Position numbers and translations under genes: made by a program. Source: Chimonanthus salicifolius (lineage: Eukaryota > Streptophyta > Magnoliopsida > Laurales > Calycanthaceae). From it: a stretch of DNA of 64,000 nucleotides. The DNA lies in contig CM023542.1 of the NCBI GenBank assembly GCA_013350335.1, positions 10,670,999-10,734,998 of the forward strand. The letters run 5' to 3'. The notes under the pieces were generated by a model. That model was not told the DNA's origin. It did no database searches and saw only the letters and a list, made by a program, of their open reading frames with translations. Shown piece by piece: positions 34,801 to 47,389 of this stretch (position 1 is its first letter; each line of letters begins with the position of its first letter).

Positions 34801-35483
34801 GTGATCAATTAATGATCTCCCTTGAACTGAGAAAATTCACACACTCTAAGGAACGATCAACTCTCTTGTACCTACACGTGAGAATTAAATACAACAAATC
34901 TATTGATTGAGTTAGTAATGGAGAGAAAGATAGGAGAAAAGAAAAGATACAAACTAGGAATGATTTGTTAGAACCAGTTTCCTAGTCACTCTGAAATTGT
35001 GATTGCTCAACGACGGCTATAAGGCGGAGCTTCGGGATTAACTTGGGCAGTCATTGGGTGGATCATTGAGAAGCATACATTTTTGAGAAATAGCTACCAT
35101 GCAAGTGTCTCTTGGTTTTAATTTTGTTTTAAAACATTTATCCTATGAAAGTGGATTAAGGAGGCTTGGATCTGGAACCACTATAAAACATCTAGAACGT
35201 AGTCTCTGGAACACGTGATGGGTGGAATTCCCAACCAATTCAAATAGGTGGAATTACTATTTTACATTTGGTGGGTGAAATTCCCGGTCGATTGAGTTAG
35301 GTGGAATTCTTACTCTAATTGTGTGGGTATAAGTCCCCACTTAGTGAATTTGGGGATAGCTCAAGGTTGAGCTAGTCCTAACAGTGGATGTAGGTTGACT
35401 AACTGAACCACTATATGTCTTGTATCCTTGTGCTTGTGGAGTTAGAGCTAATTTCTTATGTTAATTGCTTAATCACATTTGTT

Positions 35484-35509
35484 AACACACACACACACAC
35501 ACACACACT
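35484..35509. repeat. (AC)n microsatellite within the X LTR
   Basis: About 12 AC units between gttaac and ttgattg. Confidence 0.85.
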
Positions 35510-35651
35510 TGATTGTTATATCCACTGCGCTTAATTAATCAATCAAGTAATTTTTAAAAGGACCAACGATTTTTAGATTGGCCTATTCACCCCCCCAATC
35601 CCCCTCTAGGGTCAATCGTGTTCTAGCACCAAAGGGAGAACTTTCAACAAA

Positions 35652-36839
35652 ATATTATATTTTCATATTAATAACATGATAATATTGTTAAAGAACTACA
35701 AAGTGAGTTTTAAAACTTTAGACATTGTTTTAAGAATTGGGATTATTTTATTTAGCATATGTAGTTATGTTAGTGAGAATAATAATATTTTTTATGAAAA
35801 TATAATCTTATTTTTTATTATGAAAATATATTTTTTAATATTATATTGATGACACAGATTTGACCAGTTTTGACTACGGTTCAATCTGGTTGAATCTTAT
35901 TTAACCCAACTTTCTCTGAACAGTTCGGTAGACGGTCCTGTTCTAAGAAAAACAGTTGGTTGAGCCTGCTAACAAGGTGAGCCAAGACTCAGTCCGACTG
36001 AGTCGACTGGGCTGCTTAGTTGGCCCAGTTGGCTCAAAAGAAAGGAGAAGAAGTAAGAATTGAGGAAATCTGAACGGGGACTGCAGAATTGGTAGCAAGG
36101 AGGATGGATCTGGCGAGATTTGACTTGGCTTAGGTGAGAAAAAACGATGGCGGCGGCGGCTCAAAAGTGTTAGGGTTTGAGAGGAGAGGAAGGAGAGTAA
36201 AAGAGAAAGAAGATGAATAGGAACCGAGAAAGGGAAAGAAATAGTGAGAAAAACGACAGAAGAGAGGGCCAGGAGAGAGAAAAAAAGAGTTACAAGGGGC
36301 GGAGGCCAACAATGGATTTAGGGTTTTGGGGCTTAGGAGGAGAGGGATTGGAGAGAAGAGAAAGGAGAGGAAAGAAAGAGAGTATTTATATGGGTGACTT
36401 AGTGTTAGGTTTAAGGTTAGGATTTGAGTTTTCTATTTTTTTTTAAAAGGTTTTAAATATAAACAAAAAATAAAATAAATTAAAAATCAAAGTCAATAGT
36501 CTTTTATATCATCGAATTTATCTTATTTATTATGGTTATATATTTTTTTTGAACATTGAAAGGCTTGAAATCAAATTTTCAAAAAGAAGACATATTGCAT
36601 TTTCAACAAAATGAATTGAAAATCTGAAAAAAAAAAAAAATTCGAACATCGAATATCAGGACAGAAAAACGTGTGATTTCCAAATATTTTTCATGACAAA
36701 ACCTTTAATAATTCAAAATTATCAAATTACCCTTCGAGTCTCTAAGCTTGAACTCGGGTAAACAAGGGCCCACCACACACTCTCCCCAATGCCACCAAAG
36801 TCCTGTAACAACTAAGAGATCCGAAAATCTCCAAAAAAA
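35652..36839. other. AT-rich and GA-rich non-coding DNA, fragments of LTR-like sequence
   Basis: 35652-35945 is AT-rich and may continue the element of 33121-33892. 36040-36400 is GA-rich with a ggcggcggcggc patch (36149) and tatttatatggg at about 36384, the look of an LTR leader. 36690-36830 (aaattacccttcgagtctct, cccaccacacactctcccc) resembles 41000-41100 at the right end of the V LTR. No gene recognised. Confidence 0.4.
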
Positions 36840-37954
36840 AATCGAAAAATTTCGGAACAGGCCATTAAATGCTTTCAGATCGATGGTATCGTGAACATCA
36901 ACCCATCGATGAGGACAGGCGGTGCGCATGACATGTCAACCTGGGTTGAGTGAGTTCTGTAGCTTAGAACTCTCTAATTTCGGGTTACTGTCAGACAAAT
37001 ACGATCGAGGTCATCGATCCATTGAAAGTAACAGGACTGACCCATCAATGTCACCGATGTGTCGACTTGGGTTTGACGGGTTTCTGGATTTAAAACTCTA
37101 TCTGCATGGTTTTGCCTCAGGCTGATATTATCAATAGGATCGACCGATCGACAATGAGTCTGTCGACCCGTCGGTGAGAACAACCCATCGGAATGTTACT
37201 ATTACTGTACCATTGGAGATCATTTATGTTCAACGGTCTAGTGGGTGGAAGGTCACTTTCAAGTTCATCGACCCATCAGTCTGGTCGACCCATCGGTGAT
37301 GAACAGATTCAAAAATCGAGTTTGCTTCTTTATAAATACTCCACTATTTGGAGAGTTTAAGGATCCTTTGAAACATCATTTATTATCCCTATCCAGAGCA
37401 TTTAGGTGCCTTCATCTACTAGGCTTAATTGTTAAATTCAAAAGAAAAAATTCATAGGATCAATCTCTCTTGTTCTTCACTTGGTGAATCTTCAAAATCC
37501 AATCATTTTTTGATTGAGATTGAGAGAGAGGAAGGCAACCATAGTCTAGGATACCACTTGCATATCCAAATCCTAGAAACCACTCCCAAGGATCGTGATT
37601 GCTCATACATCGGTGCATCATCGTCATCAACGAGATTACATTGGGAGAAACTCTTCGGAAGCACATCTACGAATTGCAAAGCTACAAAGGCAAGTGCATC
37701 TTTTGTTTAATTTAAAATTCAAATAATCTTGTATAGTGGATTAAAGCGTATGCTTGAATCACTCTAGAAAATAGAGGGATAAAGGAGTAGACCGGGGTTG
37801 GTCGAACCTTTCAAAACTAGGAATTAAGTTAGATGAAAGTCCCATTCTATTTGAGTAAGGTGTAATTCTTTTTCTATTTGTGATGGCGTAATTCCTCACA
37901 TAGTGAACTTGGGATAGCCTAAGGTTGGGTGAGTCCATTAGTGGATGTAGTAGG
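36840..37954 (+). mobile_element. Diverged family X LTR, interrupted at 37954
   Basis: Carries tcgaccc-atcggtg motifs (37160, 37270-37300), a TATA-like tttataaatactcc at 37328, and later blocks shared with other X copies: a ttttttgattgagattgag block (37507), also seen in minus orientation near 62110, and aggttgggtgagtcc, gtggatgtag near 37923, as at 35364-35392. A younger X LTR begins directly at 37955. Confidence 0.6.
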
Positions 37955-38829
37955 TGTTAGTGCCCTGGCTTTGCCAAGTCCCTATGTTTGTCAATTCCAT
38001 GACTTGGGAAGAAGCACTTGCTAGAAGCTTGAAAACTTAAGGTGATCAAGATTGAAGATTATGCCCCACCGGATTGAAACTCATCGTTATGGCACTCACA
38101 AAACAGGTATTTGGCCAAAGATGACTTTAGGTGGTACCCACACCTTAAGAGGACCATTCCTAAGCTTAGTTGAACAAATGATAAAATCATAAAAAACCTA
38201 GAGAGGAAGCTTGACAGTGAATTGGAAGCGAACTTGGAAATATGAATTAAGTTCACTATCAGCTCTACTTGTCATTCTCACTGACCCCTCGGTGGAGACA
38301 GGATCGACCCAACGCTGTCATAGACTGGTCGACCAGATTGACAGAGGTTCTGGATCATAGAACTTTCATTCTGGGTAAGCCTCTGATCGAGAGTCTCATA
38401 TGCATCGACCCTTCGGTGATGAACTTAACGACCCCTCGTGGTCAACGACTCGACGATAATTGTGAGTTTTGGTCTTTGAACTCAAGTGGGCTCTCAAGAA
38501 AACAAACATCTCGGTATTTAAAGACCGATCGAGAGTACCAGAATTTACCCGTCGGTAAAAGGCGACAGGTCGTTCTGGGCAGGATAAGTTTCGGGACATG
38601 AAACTCGTCTGCATGGTGTTGCCCCAGATCGAGACCCTCGTATAGACTGGCTTCTAGGTGCCATGACTGTCGATCAATCGGTGACACCGACATGTCAACT
38701 GGAAAATAATTATACCGTTGGGAGTGCATTTAATGCGCAACGGTCGGGTGGTTGAACGATAATATTCTTAGTCATCGACCTCTTGGTGCGCCTGACCTGT
38801 CGGTACATGACAGTTTCTAAAACAGGTTG
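37955..38829 (+). mobile_element. Family X LTR, 3'-truncated, inserted in another X LTR
   Basis: Begins TGTTAGTGCCCTGGC and closely parallels 33893-34760, including ggaagaagca, the gattgaagattatg block, gtcgaccagattgacagagg and the ACCGAC-type repeats. It stops at 38829, where the V LTR begins, so the TATA box and 3' half are missing. Confidence 0.7.
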
Positions 38830-38847
38830 TGTAATGGCCCAACTCTA

Positions 38848-38848
<1 letters not shown>

Positions 38849-38907
<59 letters not shown>
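38849..38907. repeat. (GT)n-(TA)n compound microsatellite
   Basis: About six GT units grade into about 23 TA units near the left end of the V LTR. Confidence 0.9.
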
Positions 38908-38911
<4 letters not shown>

Positions 38912-40367
38912 TATTAAGTCCGTATAGAAGTCCGTGTTTGGACGAAGTTAGGCTTATTTCACCTCATTCCTCTTCCAAATAGCACCTTTCTTCCCTAACA
39001 ACAAACCCTTGCTTTTTCTACTTTCCCTTTATTGATTTTCACCTACTAAAGGCTTTGGATTCGGATTTTCTATACTTGGAGCGCCCCTTTGCACTGTTCA
39101 TTATCCTCCGAAGGTAAGATCTATGGTCCTTCTCTTTCCCTTTCTTCTTATTTGTTGAGATTTGAATAGGATGTGTTGAAAATGGAATATGTGATGGTTT
39201 TAGGCCTTAATTGGAGAGGAATCGAAGGAAGTAATTAGGGATTTTTGTTATGAAACCTTGTTTGGGTGTAGATCTGAATTGAAATTGAGTTTTGAATCCA
39301 TGGAAATGGAAATAAATTGGGAAAAAGGTTATATGTTAATTTTTGGAGATGATTCATCGGAGGAGATTTGGGGATTTCCCTTAAATTGAAGGAATTAAAC
39401 CAGATTAAGTGTAAATCTTGGTTCTAGATTTGGGGATTTTACTTCTAAGCTTTGTTTTGGCCTAATTAATGAACTAATAGGGATGTATTATGTTCTTTTT
39501 GACTGATTAGAGCCTTTGAGCCCCGAACTTGTTAGGTACGACCCGAAACATCGTGATTTTGAGGTGAGGATTGCTACACACATATTGTATGAATGCATGT
39601 ATGCTATTTCATTGATTTATGGAATGTACTGTGTTATGATGTGTTTAATGCATGATAAATAAAATGGATGTGCCCTATGCTATGCATGAGATGTTATTAA
39701 TTCTCTATTATGTGATTTGTAGCATGTCTATTTTCTTGTTATGATGAAAGAAAACTTGTGATAATTATTGGAGACCCTTGTGAAGTGCTGATATGATTTA
39801 TTGATGAATTTAATCGGGTTTGTCCTGTAAAAAAAAGGAGTTATTGGACTTAAAATGTTAAACCACCATGAGACGGGTTGAATAAATTGCAAGGACAAAG
39901 AATATGTGTAAATAAACCCGATGTGTGTATCTCAAGGTTGGTGTGGAGTCCATGTCCCTAAAATAATCCAATGTGACAATTTTGTCGAATGTATGAAATG
40001 TAATGGAATGTGTTATGCTAATATCATTGTAAAATTATGGTCATTATGTGATTATGACACATATGTTGCCTATGTAATTGTGAATATGATTCTTATTGTA
40101 TTACTCACTGATATGTGCCTAAGAGGTTAGCTAGGGACGTGAGTATGAGATATTGTGTTAATAGGCATGATGATATTGAGAATTACTAGTGTTGGGATGA
40201 GACCGAAAGAGTTTATAGGACTTGATGATGTACATTCTCTTGTTTGGGCCCCACTAGTATAAGTCCCCACTCCCTAGAGGAGGTTGGTGTGACATGATAA
40301 TGGTTTTATTTAAGGAACCCTATTGGGACGGTGGCGTCGGCTATGGGACTTAGTCTTATAGGGTTGC

Positions 40368-40562
40368 CGTCGAAGAGTATAGCTCCTATCATTCTTCGCG
40401 CTGTAGGTCGCTCTCACGACTGTTTGTGGTTGTCGTTGAGGAGTATAGCTTTTATCATGCTTTGCGTTGTAGGTCGCTCTCACGACTGTTGTGGTTGTCG
40501 GTGAGGAATATAACCCCTCACATGCTTCGTGTTGTAGGTCTCTCTCACGACTATTTTGTACA
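40368..40562. repeat. Minisatellite, unit about 67 bp, three copies
   Basis: The unit carries gttgtcgttgaggagtatag, tatcatgcttcgcgttgtag and gtcgctctcacgactgtt. Three imperfect copies lie in the V LTR. Confidence 0.75.
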
Positions 40563-40784
40563 CTTGATGTGCAGTTACGCAGGGTTAGATACTTGTGAGC
40601 CCTACTTGGGCGATACTAATTTGGTAAGTCGTATGTTGATCACCTTAGAGTTGACTTAATTACCAGAGTGGTGAAGGGATGCATGGTGAGGTAGATTATC
40701 AATGTTGTATAGAGATCTCCACTTCTAAGTCGTGACCTATGTCCCTTAAGGGATCATGATAATTGACAACCCATTTTATAGAGG

Positions 40785-40904
40785 TATCCTTGGGTGGACA
40801 TTGTTTTCACGTTGATGAGGTTTGTATCCTTGGGTGGACATTGTGTTCACATTGATGATATTGGTGTCCTTGGGTGGACATAGTGTTCATATTGATGAGA
40901 TTGA
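40785..40904. repeat. Minisatellite, unit 40 bp, three copies
   Basis: Three units carry tccttgggtggacattgtg and ttcacattgatgagatt, with few differences, in the V LTR. Confidence 0.8.
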
Positions 40905-41145
40905 TAGCATGACTTGATAGAATAACCTTATTTATATTCCATTTCATACATTATTATTATGTGGGTGCGTGCATGTGTAGCATGCATATTTCTTCACTGA
41001 GTAATTGAATAAATAAAATTACCAAAATGCCCTCCGAGCTCCCAGGCTCAAAATCGGTCAACCAAGGCCCACCACGGAGCCCACACTCTCCCCACAACAA
41101 CCACGGTAGAAAAAACAAAAGAGAAAAAAGGATCGGGTCGTTACA

Positions 41146-41538
41146 ACACTACCCCTTTAAGGAATTTTGTCCTCGAAATACAAACCGAACTCATACCTCT
41201 AGTATCAAACATGGCTGGACCTTACTTCTGCATCATTGCCTCGTTCTCCCAAGTAGAAGACTCCATACTCTTGCGTTGCCAATCCATTAAAACGAAGCGA
41301 ATAGTATTGCCTCGGAGCCTCTGCTCACTCGAATCCTTAATCCGCACTAGTCCCTCCTCCGGCGATCAACAACTCTTCTGCCGACTCTGGACAGTCAACA
41401 ACCTCTGCCGGATCAATCTCACATATTCAGTAGTCTCCCTAAACATATCTGGTCCCAACATCACTGAATCACTGGTCTCGACTCAACACAAGGGTGATCT
41501 GCACGGTTTGACATATAAGGCCCCATAGGAAGCCACCT
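41146..41538 (-). pseudogene. E1 gypsy: integrase C-terminus and end of pol
   Basis: The minus strand carries YGALYVKPCRSPLC (normal form ALYGRPCRSP), then IRQRLLTVQSRQKS, then after a deletion a chromodomain-like end with WQRKSMESSTWENE. Stops interrupt it. The deletion removed the stretch between the SRQKSY motif and the C-terminal block. After pol comes a purine-rich tract and the V LTR. The other half of the integrase continues at 45105 beyond the Z1 LTR, and the coding sense runs on across the insertion. Confidence 0.75.
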
Positions 41539-44500
41539 TGTAATGCCCCGCCCTCTTCGAGAAATCAGAGTCTAATTTTTTTTTAAAAATTAATAATAAA
41601 ATAACAATGGCAGAGAGCGGACGGCGTCACGACACCAGCTAAGTTCGGACTACCCAAGTCCGACCCTTAACTGGCCACCCATTTGTGTGTGGACTAAACC
41701 CACGATAACAAACCACACATGGAACTATACAATGACTTGTGGAATAAACTAGACTAACTGCGGAAATAGTTTGAATAGATAGCAAGTACCAGTCTCAATT
41801 AATAAATAACATAAACCAACCATCCATTGTTAATATCCTAGACAAACCATAGCAAGGTATCAAATTATTACATGTCCACAAAATATAACTAAAAGACAGT
41901 AATAAAGAAATCCCAATCAACAATCAAGTGCTTAGGCTTGGCTCCCCACCTAGTCATTGACCTTCTCTTTCCCTTTCCTTGTACCTGTATTCTTCTCTGA
42001 AGATAGAATTAGGGTGTTAGATCAACGCGCCCAGTAGGTTCCAGTTCAGGGTTACCACATGGTTAGCTTATAAAACATGCATATGTATCATAGTACATGA
42101 TAATCAGTAAAACATCTGAAAACGAATGCTATGTATATGCACATGTAATGAGTCCTACCCATCACAAGTCTACATAGCCATTATCTCAAGAAACTCTTAC
42201 GTCAAGATATTCCGGAGTAGTCCTCATTTCCTCCGGATGGGTAAGCCAGAGTAATCCACATTTCCTCTGGGTATGGTGCTTATGTCAAGTTAATCCAGAG
42301 TAATCCACATTTCCTCTGGATAGGATATTTATCATTATGTTGTTCCGTTCCCATCACCCCATGCCATGCATGAGATGTCAATGCATTGTATATCATTTAT
42401 ACATACATAGCTCATCATTCAAAACCACATTTGAAACATAATAACAAATACAACATATCTCATAAAACATGATAAAACCAAATCATATTTGTGGTTACAA
42501 GTAGGTAGGAAACCTACTGAAGGTTCACTTCAGTGTTCGATCTTTCTTTAGCGTCACTTGCTCACGACTTGCCCGCCGTTCACTTCCGTCACCTTGTGAT
42601 GTAACAGTAAATAAATCATACTATCATTTAAATGTTCATTCACATCTAAGACCCAACCACATCTTGTGGGGTTCGGCCATGCCCATGGCCGAACATCACC
42701 AACTTAGGATTTAACCTCCTTTTTCATTTAATCAATTCTTAAATACTTGACCCTTTAAACATGTCTTGGTAGGGTTCGGCCATACACCATGGCCGAACCA
42801 TACCACCTTGGTTTTAACCCTTCTTTCATGTCCTTTTTAAACTTTCTTTACCCATATTTATATTATTACTTGTATTTACAGCTTTGCCACTAGGCTAAGC
42901 CATATCAAAAACCATTGTCCACAACAACCAATGATTAATCTTGCTGATCACCATTATCCAAAATCAATCCATCTTAGTGGGGTTCGGCCACACCACATGG
43001 CCGAACCTCACCATCACACTTTTGATCCATTTTATTCTTCATTCATAATACTTGGTGGGGTTCGGCCATACCCATGGCCGGACCTCAACCCTTTGATTTT
43101 GGTGCCCCATTTTGCCTTTCTTTTTGATGAACACTAACATCCAAATCCATCACTCTTTCAGTTATATTAAACCCTTTTAAAACATCATGGAATGAATAAC
43201 AAATACTACCCATAAACTTAGTCTATTTAACCCATGTAATGGTCCATGGGGTTCGGCCATACCCATGGCCAAACCATATGGTTCACTTGGTTCAATATTC
43301 TCCATGATTACTCATGGTTTTAACATGCTATTTCAACCATGAACAATACATGGTTCAGCCATGTATTGACCAACCAAAAACAGTAAACATATATTCATTT
43401 AATTCCCATAAAAACACCATAATCTTATATGGTTTTCATCTCACAAAATCATCAAATACTTTCATAGGGTTCGGCCATACAAGGTGGCCGAACCCTACGT
43501 CCATGTCTTGGTCCTCATAAACATGTAATAATCAGTATAATATTACCGGGTTTTTACCTCTCAAAACCATCCAAATCAGTCCATCACTTTGCATGGTTTC
43601 CATTTTATAAAAACTCAATCCAAATGACCATAACACTTCATGGGGTTCGGCCAGCCAAGGTGGCCGAACCCAATGATCCATTTTATCAATTTATATCCAT
43701 GGTTTAGACCCATGATACCTTCAGTCCTTCATGACATTCAAGTCCATGTTTTAACCCTCTTTAAAACATGCATTTTAAATCTTAAAGAAACATCTAAAAC
43801 AGTCCACAAATTGCATGGTTTCTATGTTTCAAATACATCAAAACCAAACAATTATTTACATGGGGTTCGGCCCTCCAAGGTGGCCGAACCCAATGATCCC
43901 TTTTTCAATTTTAAAATCTCCATTACTCAAGGTTTAAACCTTGATGCATTCGGCCATACCCATGGCCCAATACATGCTCCATTTGTTCCATGTTATTAAA
44001 CCAAAATAACACATAAACACTTACCAAACTTCCTTTGCCTTTGATCCTTGCCTTCTCCCCTCTTGTTTCCTTCTTTCTTCCTTAATCCTTTGCTGGTTTA
44101 TGCTTGATTAATTGGTGCAAACACCACTGCTGATTCAGCCAAGAAAAGAAGTTTGGGGAGAGAGAGAGAGAGATGAGGATTCTTTGGATTTTCAATGTGA
44201 AAATCGGCCAACAATGGTGGTCTTCCTCTTTTGTACTTCAGCCCCCAAGACCCCTCCATTCCCTCATCACTTCTTGTCAAAAACGATGGGTCTTGGGTGC
44301 CATCCAATGCACCCCTTGGCACCTGCCAATGCAGCCTCTCAACTTCCCAAGTATCACCTCCAATTCCCATGCATTTCATTTAAAATTTATCATGGAAATC
44401 CCCACAACAAGTCCCCAACGTGTGGGACTTGTTTTGGTGATTTATGACCGAGCCACCTTCTCACATTCCCACTCAACTCACTGATTTACAACCCATTTAA

Positions 44501-45104
44501 TTTTCATTTTGACTCACACAACTCACAAGTCCAACTCACCTCATTAATTGACAATCATTTAATGCATTGGAGTCAACTCATTCTTAATTCAAAATTAAAT
44601 AAAATCAGTTTCACTTAACCTGATTTAACTCACCATTGAACTCATCTGAGGGCCCACACGGTCGGCTGTGGTCAACAAAGTCAACCCGACCCGTTGGGTC
44701 CCCTTTTAGCTCCTTGACCCGTTTTTGACGCCATGACCCAATTATGGGTATTTTGGCCATTTATAAATGGTTTTCACATGTGCATCAAGCCTACCCATTT
44801 TTACTCCACTTGATTTCCAATCAAATTAGCTTAACCCCATTTAATTTAAGCTCACACAATGGTCAAATAATCCATCAACACCCGTTGGTTCCCATTTGGG
44901 CCCTTTGACCCATTTAGCCATTTTTGACCCAATTGATGCACATTATTCGTTCACTTTAATCAAACCCTTATAATATACTTTTAAGATCTTAGTTTGAGCA
45001 ATGGGCCCCCACCATTTCCTTATTTAATCATCACAAACATTTAATTTAACAAACCAGGGGTATTTTCGTAATTATCCACTTCGCTGAGAAATTGGGGTGT
45101 TACA
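41539..45104 (-). mobile_element. Family Z1 solo LTR (3.57 kb) inside E1 integrase
   Basis: 3566 bp, ends TGTAATGCCCCG and GGGGTGTTACA, with a perfect TSD cacct (41534-41538 and 45105-45109). Matches the Z1 LTR at 26489-30040 in ends, length and layout: agggtgttagatcaacgcgcccagt-type block at about 42011, the inverted-repeat array, and the accatggccgaac units. It splits E1 within the integrase, and the host reading frame resumes on both sides. No coding sequence. Confidence 0.9.
42660..43980. repeat. Inverted-repeat array in the second Z1 LTR
   Basis: Ten units at about 42668, 42772, 42978, 43058, 43248, 43352, 43466, 43640, 43862 and 43948. Most read ggggttcggcca, a loop of 3-8 bp, then tggccgaaccc. 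In the last third the loop changes from atacccat to ccaaggt while the arms stay, so arm pairing is conserved more than the loop. Confidence 0.88.
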
Positions 45105-46491
45105 CACCTTGATACTGGCATGGTAGCTGTTGTCATAGGCGAACTCAACCAAGTGTAACTAACTCTCCAAACTACCGCCTTGATTCAAAGCACAAGCTTA
45201 GAGTATATCCTCCAAGATCTAAACGGCCCACTCAGACTGGCTATCTATCTACGGATGGAACACTGCACTGAAACACAACTGTGTGTCCAACTCTTTCTTC
45301 AAGCCTGTTGGAACTGAGAAACAAGTCTCTGTCCCGATCTGTAATAATCGACATACGCACATCGTATAGTCTGACTACCTCTGCCAAATATAACCGATTC
45401 AAAGTCTCTAGAGAATTCATCGTCCTCATACCAATAAGATGGGCCGACTTAGTCAATCGATCCACTATGACCCACACTGCATCATGTCTTCGAGGTGACT
45501 TCGGCACCCAGTCGTAAAATCGATATTAATGTGATCCCACTTCCGCTAGGGAACCGGAAGAGACTGTAGTCTGCCAGCGGGTCTCACGCTCTGTCTTAAC
45601 CCGCATAAGATCAAACAACTAGTCATGAACTCAACCACTACACTATTCATGCTTCTCCACCAGAACTATTGACGCAAAACATGATACATCTTCGCGCGTC
45701 CTAGACGCACCACAAATCTGTTGTGATGGAAGTGCCGTAATACCTCTTCGCAGCATTTCCCTGACAAGGATATATATAATCTGCTAAAAATAAAATCAAA
45801 CCACTATTTCGTCTCATAGCCCATCAAAAGGAGTTCACTGCCACTGGCCATAGAATCTCTTAATACGATGTACCTCGTTTTCGCCTGCTAAACTCTCAAA
45901 ACTCCATCATAATTCTCTATCTGGAGAACCATGATGCAAATTTGGATGCTCTATATCCCCCAATCAAACTTTACATGGCCCCTCTCGCCCTGCGACTCAA
46001 GGCGTCTGGAACTACATTCGCCTTACCGGGATGGTAAAACAAACTGAAGTCATAGTCACCAAGATACACCATCAACCCTCTTTGTCTCACGTTCAACTCC
46101 TTTTGTATGAACAAACACTTGAAGCTATGATGATCATGAAGAATTTTGCGGTAAAAAAAAAATGTCTCCAAACCTTGAATGTAAATACAACAACTGCCAA
46201 CTCCAAGTCATAAGTAGGATAATTCGGATCTTGGGTCTTAAGATATCTCAAACCATAAGTTATCCCTATCTCATCTTGCATCGATACACAACTCAAAGTA
46301 TCACATGAAACATCATAGAAAACTGTATATCCGCGGCCTCTCTCTGGCACAATCCACACTAAAGCGGAAATCAGACTCTCCTTCAACCTCTAGAAGGTTG
46401 TCTCACAAGCTTCGTCCCAAATGAATGACACATTCTCCTTGGTCAACCTTTTCATTGGGGGGGGGGGGGGGGGGGGGGGGCGCAATCTTGG
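45105..46491 (-). pseudogene. E1 gypsy: integrase core and RNase H
   Basis: The minus strand encodes PKSPRRHDAVWVIVDRLTKS and SAHLIGMRTMNSLETLNRLY (45507-45400), the Tekay/Del-type integrase core. The second catalytic D lies in ITDRDRD (usual SDRD). The RNase H and tether region (45971-46386) has PERGRGYTVFYDVS, YPTYDLELAVVVF, FSLFYHPGKANVVPDALSRR. Frameshifts and stops are frequent. A 24-bp G run at 46457-46480 lies where the RT-RNase H connection should be (IAP then LTRL in relatives). Confidence 0.8.
46457..46480. repeat. Poly-G tract (24 bp) in the E1 RT/RNase H connection
   Basis: Uninterrupted run of 24 G. On the coding strand it is a C run extending the IAP (Ile-Ala-Pro) codons of the RT-RNase H linker. 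The length is uncertain because such runs are error-prone. Confidence 0.8.
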
Positions 46492-46691
46492 TCGGGTCTA
46501 TGAACGTGCTGTCAGCTGACACCACATGCTCCAGAAACTGAACTTCTGGCAAAACAAAAACTCACACTCGTTGTACTTCACATAAATATGATGATCCCTC
46601 AAAACCTGAAATACAATCCTCAGTTGTTGCTCAAGTTCCCCCTTTGATGCTGAGTATATCAAAATGTTGTCAATGAACACCCCTAGAAACT
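46492..46691 (-). pseudogene. E1 gypsy: RT palm/thumb part (left of insertion)
   Basis: Minus-strand FLGVFIDNILIYSASKGELE carries the catalytic block, with FIDN instead of FIDD, so one catalytic Asp is lost. Then VFQVLRDHHIYVKYNECEF follows. The N-terminal part of RT continues at 48120 beyond the S LTR. Confidence 0.75.
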
Positions 46692-46718
46692 TGTTGCCTA
46701 GAAATTGACCCGAGAGTG

Positions 46719-46738
46719 GGGGGGGGGGGAGGGGGGTG
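46719..46738. repeat. G-rich end of S LTR
   Basis: Run of about 12 G, an A, then six G, close to the left end of the S LTR. It corresponds to the C-rich 3' end of X-type LTRs. Confidence 0.7.
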
Positions 46739-47280
46739 AATTGGGTCAAACTTTTTGGTTTTTCTTGAATTACACAATTTAGAAAAATAAGATGCAAATT
46801 AGTAATAAATAAATGCCCGAATATAAAAGAGAAGATGAGAAGAGATGGAGAGATTTAACCCGAGATTTTTACGAGGTTCGGTGTTCTTGCCTATGTCCTC
46901 GACTCAAGTGTACCACTTGAGGATTGAATGCACTAAACTTCTCCTTCAAGGATGGAAAAGAAACCTATTACAATAATTGTAGAGAACACTCTCTGATTTG
47001 AAGATGAAGACACCCTTATCCTTCACAAGGGTTACACCAACCCTTTACAAATTTGATCTCTCAAAGAAATTAGAAGAATACAATGTAAAGCTTGGGAATA
47101 ACTCTCAAATGTTTACAAAGCAAGCTTACTAAGAGTACTCAAAGATTTGAACAAGAATAATGGCTGAAGATAAGATTGTAAGAAGATTGATTTTTGAGCT
47201 AGAGTATGCTTAGGATTTTTATCTCAATTAACTCCAAGTGATTCTAAGTAAGTCAAGTAGTATAATGCCCATTAATGCTT

Positions 47281-47289
47281 GGGTTTATA
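47281..47289 (-). promoter_or_regulatory. TATA-like box of S LTR
   Basis: Minus strand TATAAACCC, about 100 bp downstream (in minus sense) of the TTCAGTCGGCTGAA array. Same order as in family X. Confidence 0.5.
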
Positions 47290-47389
47290 TTTTGTTCATG
47301 TTTAAGACCGTTGCCAAGCATTAACTGAGAGAAAGGGCCGTTGGGGAGAGCATTTAATGATTAAAAAATTTGACCATTTACGATTCAGT

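Larger units (their letters stand above)
33893..35646 (+). mobile_element. Family X solo LTR (copia type, 1.75 kb)
   Basis: Starts TGTTAGTTCCCCG and ends GAACTTTCA, with a perfect TSD acaaa (33888-33892 and 35647-35651). A TATA box lies at 34793-34800. Near the 3' end is attcacccccccaatccccc, the C-rich end seen in many plant copia LTRs (Sirevirus/Tork types). Relatives in the window are at 15880-16354, 36840-37954, 37955-38829, 61991-63201 and 63202-63805. No coding sequence; open frames inside are chance. Confidence 0.85.
38830..41145. mobile_element. Family V LTR (gypsy type, 2.3 kb)
   Basis: Ends TGTAATGGCCCAAC and GGGTCGTTACA. Flanking pentamers ggttg and acact do not match, so it does not look like a simple solo insertion. 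Its right end directly abuts the 3' end of E1 coding sequence and a purine tract (minus AAAGGGGTAGTG), so it may be the 3' LTR of E1 on the minus strand. Against this, some blocks read as a plus-oriented relative of Z/Z1, such as aaaaggatcgggtcgttaca, which parallels aaaggacggggcgttaca at 60811. Contains a GT/TA microsatellite and two minisatellites. Confidence 0.6.

Noticed and set aside
33121..35945. A possible DNA transposon with terminal inverted repeats around the X LTR
   Set aside because: The ends match only loosely, no target duplication was found and there is no transposase; kept only as an unclassified stretch.
36130..36446. Open frames in the GA-rich stretch
   Set aside because: Low-complexity Arg/Glu/Gly or Phe/Ser/Pro translations with no domain; probably LTR leader.
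38830..41145. V as a simple solo LTR insertion
   Set aside because: The flanking pentamers (ggttg and acact) do not match, and the right end abuts E1 pol and a purine tract.
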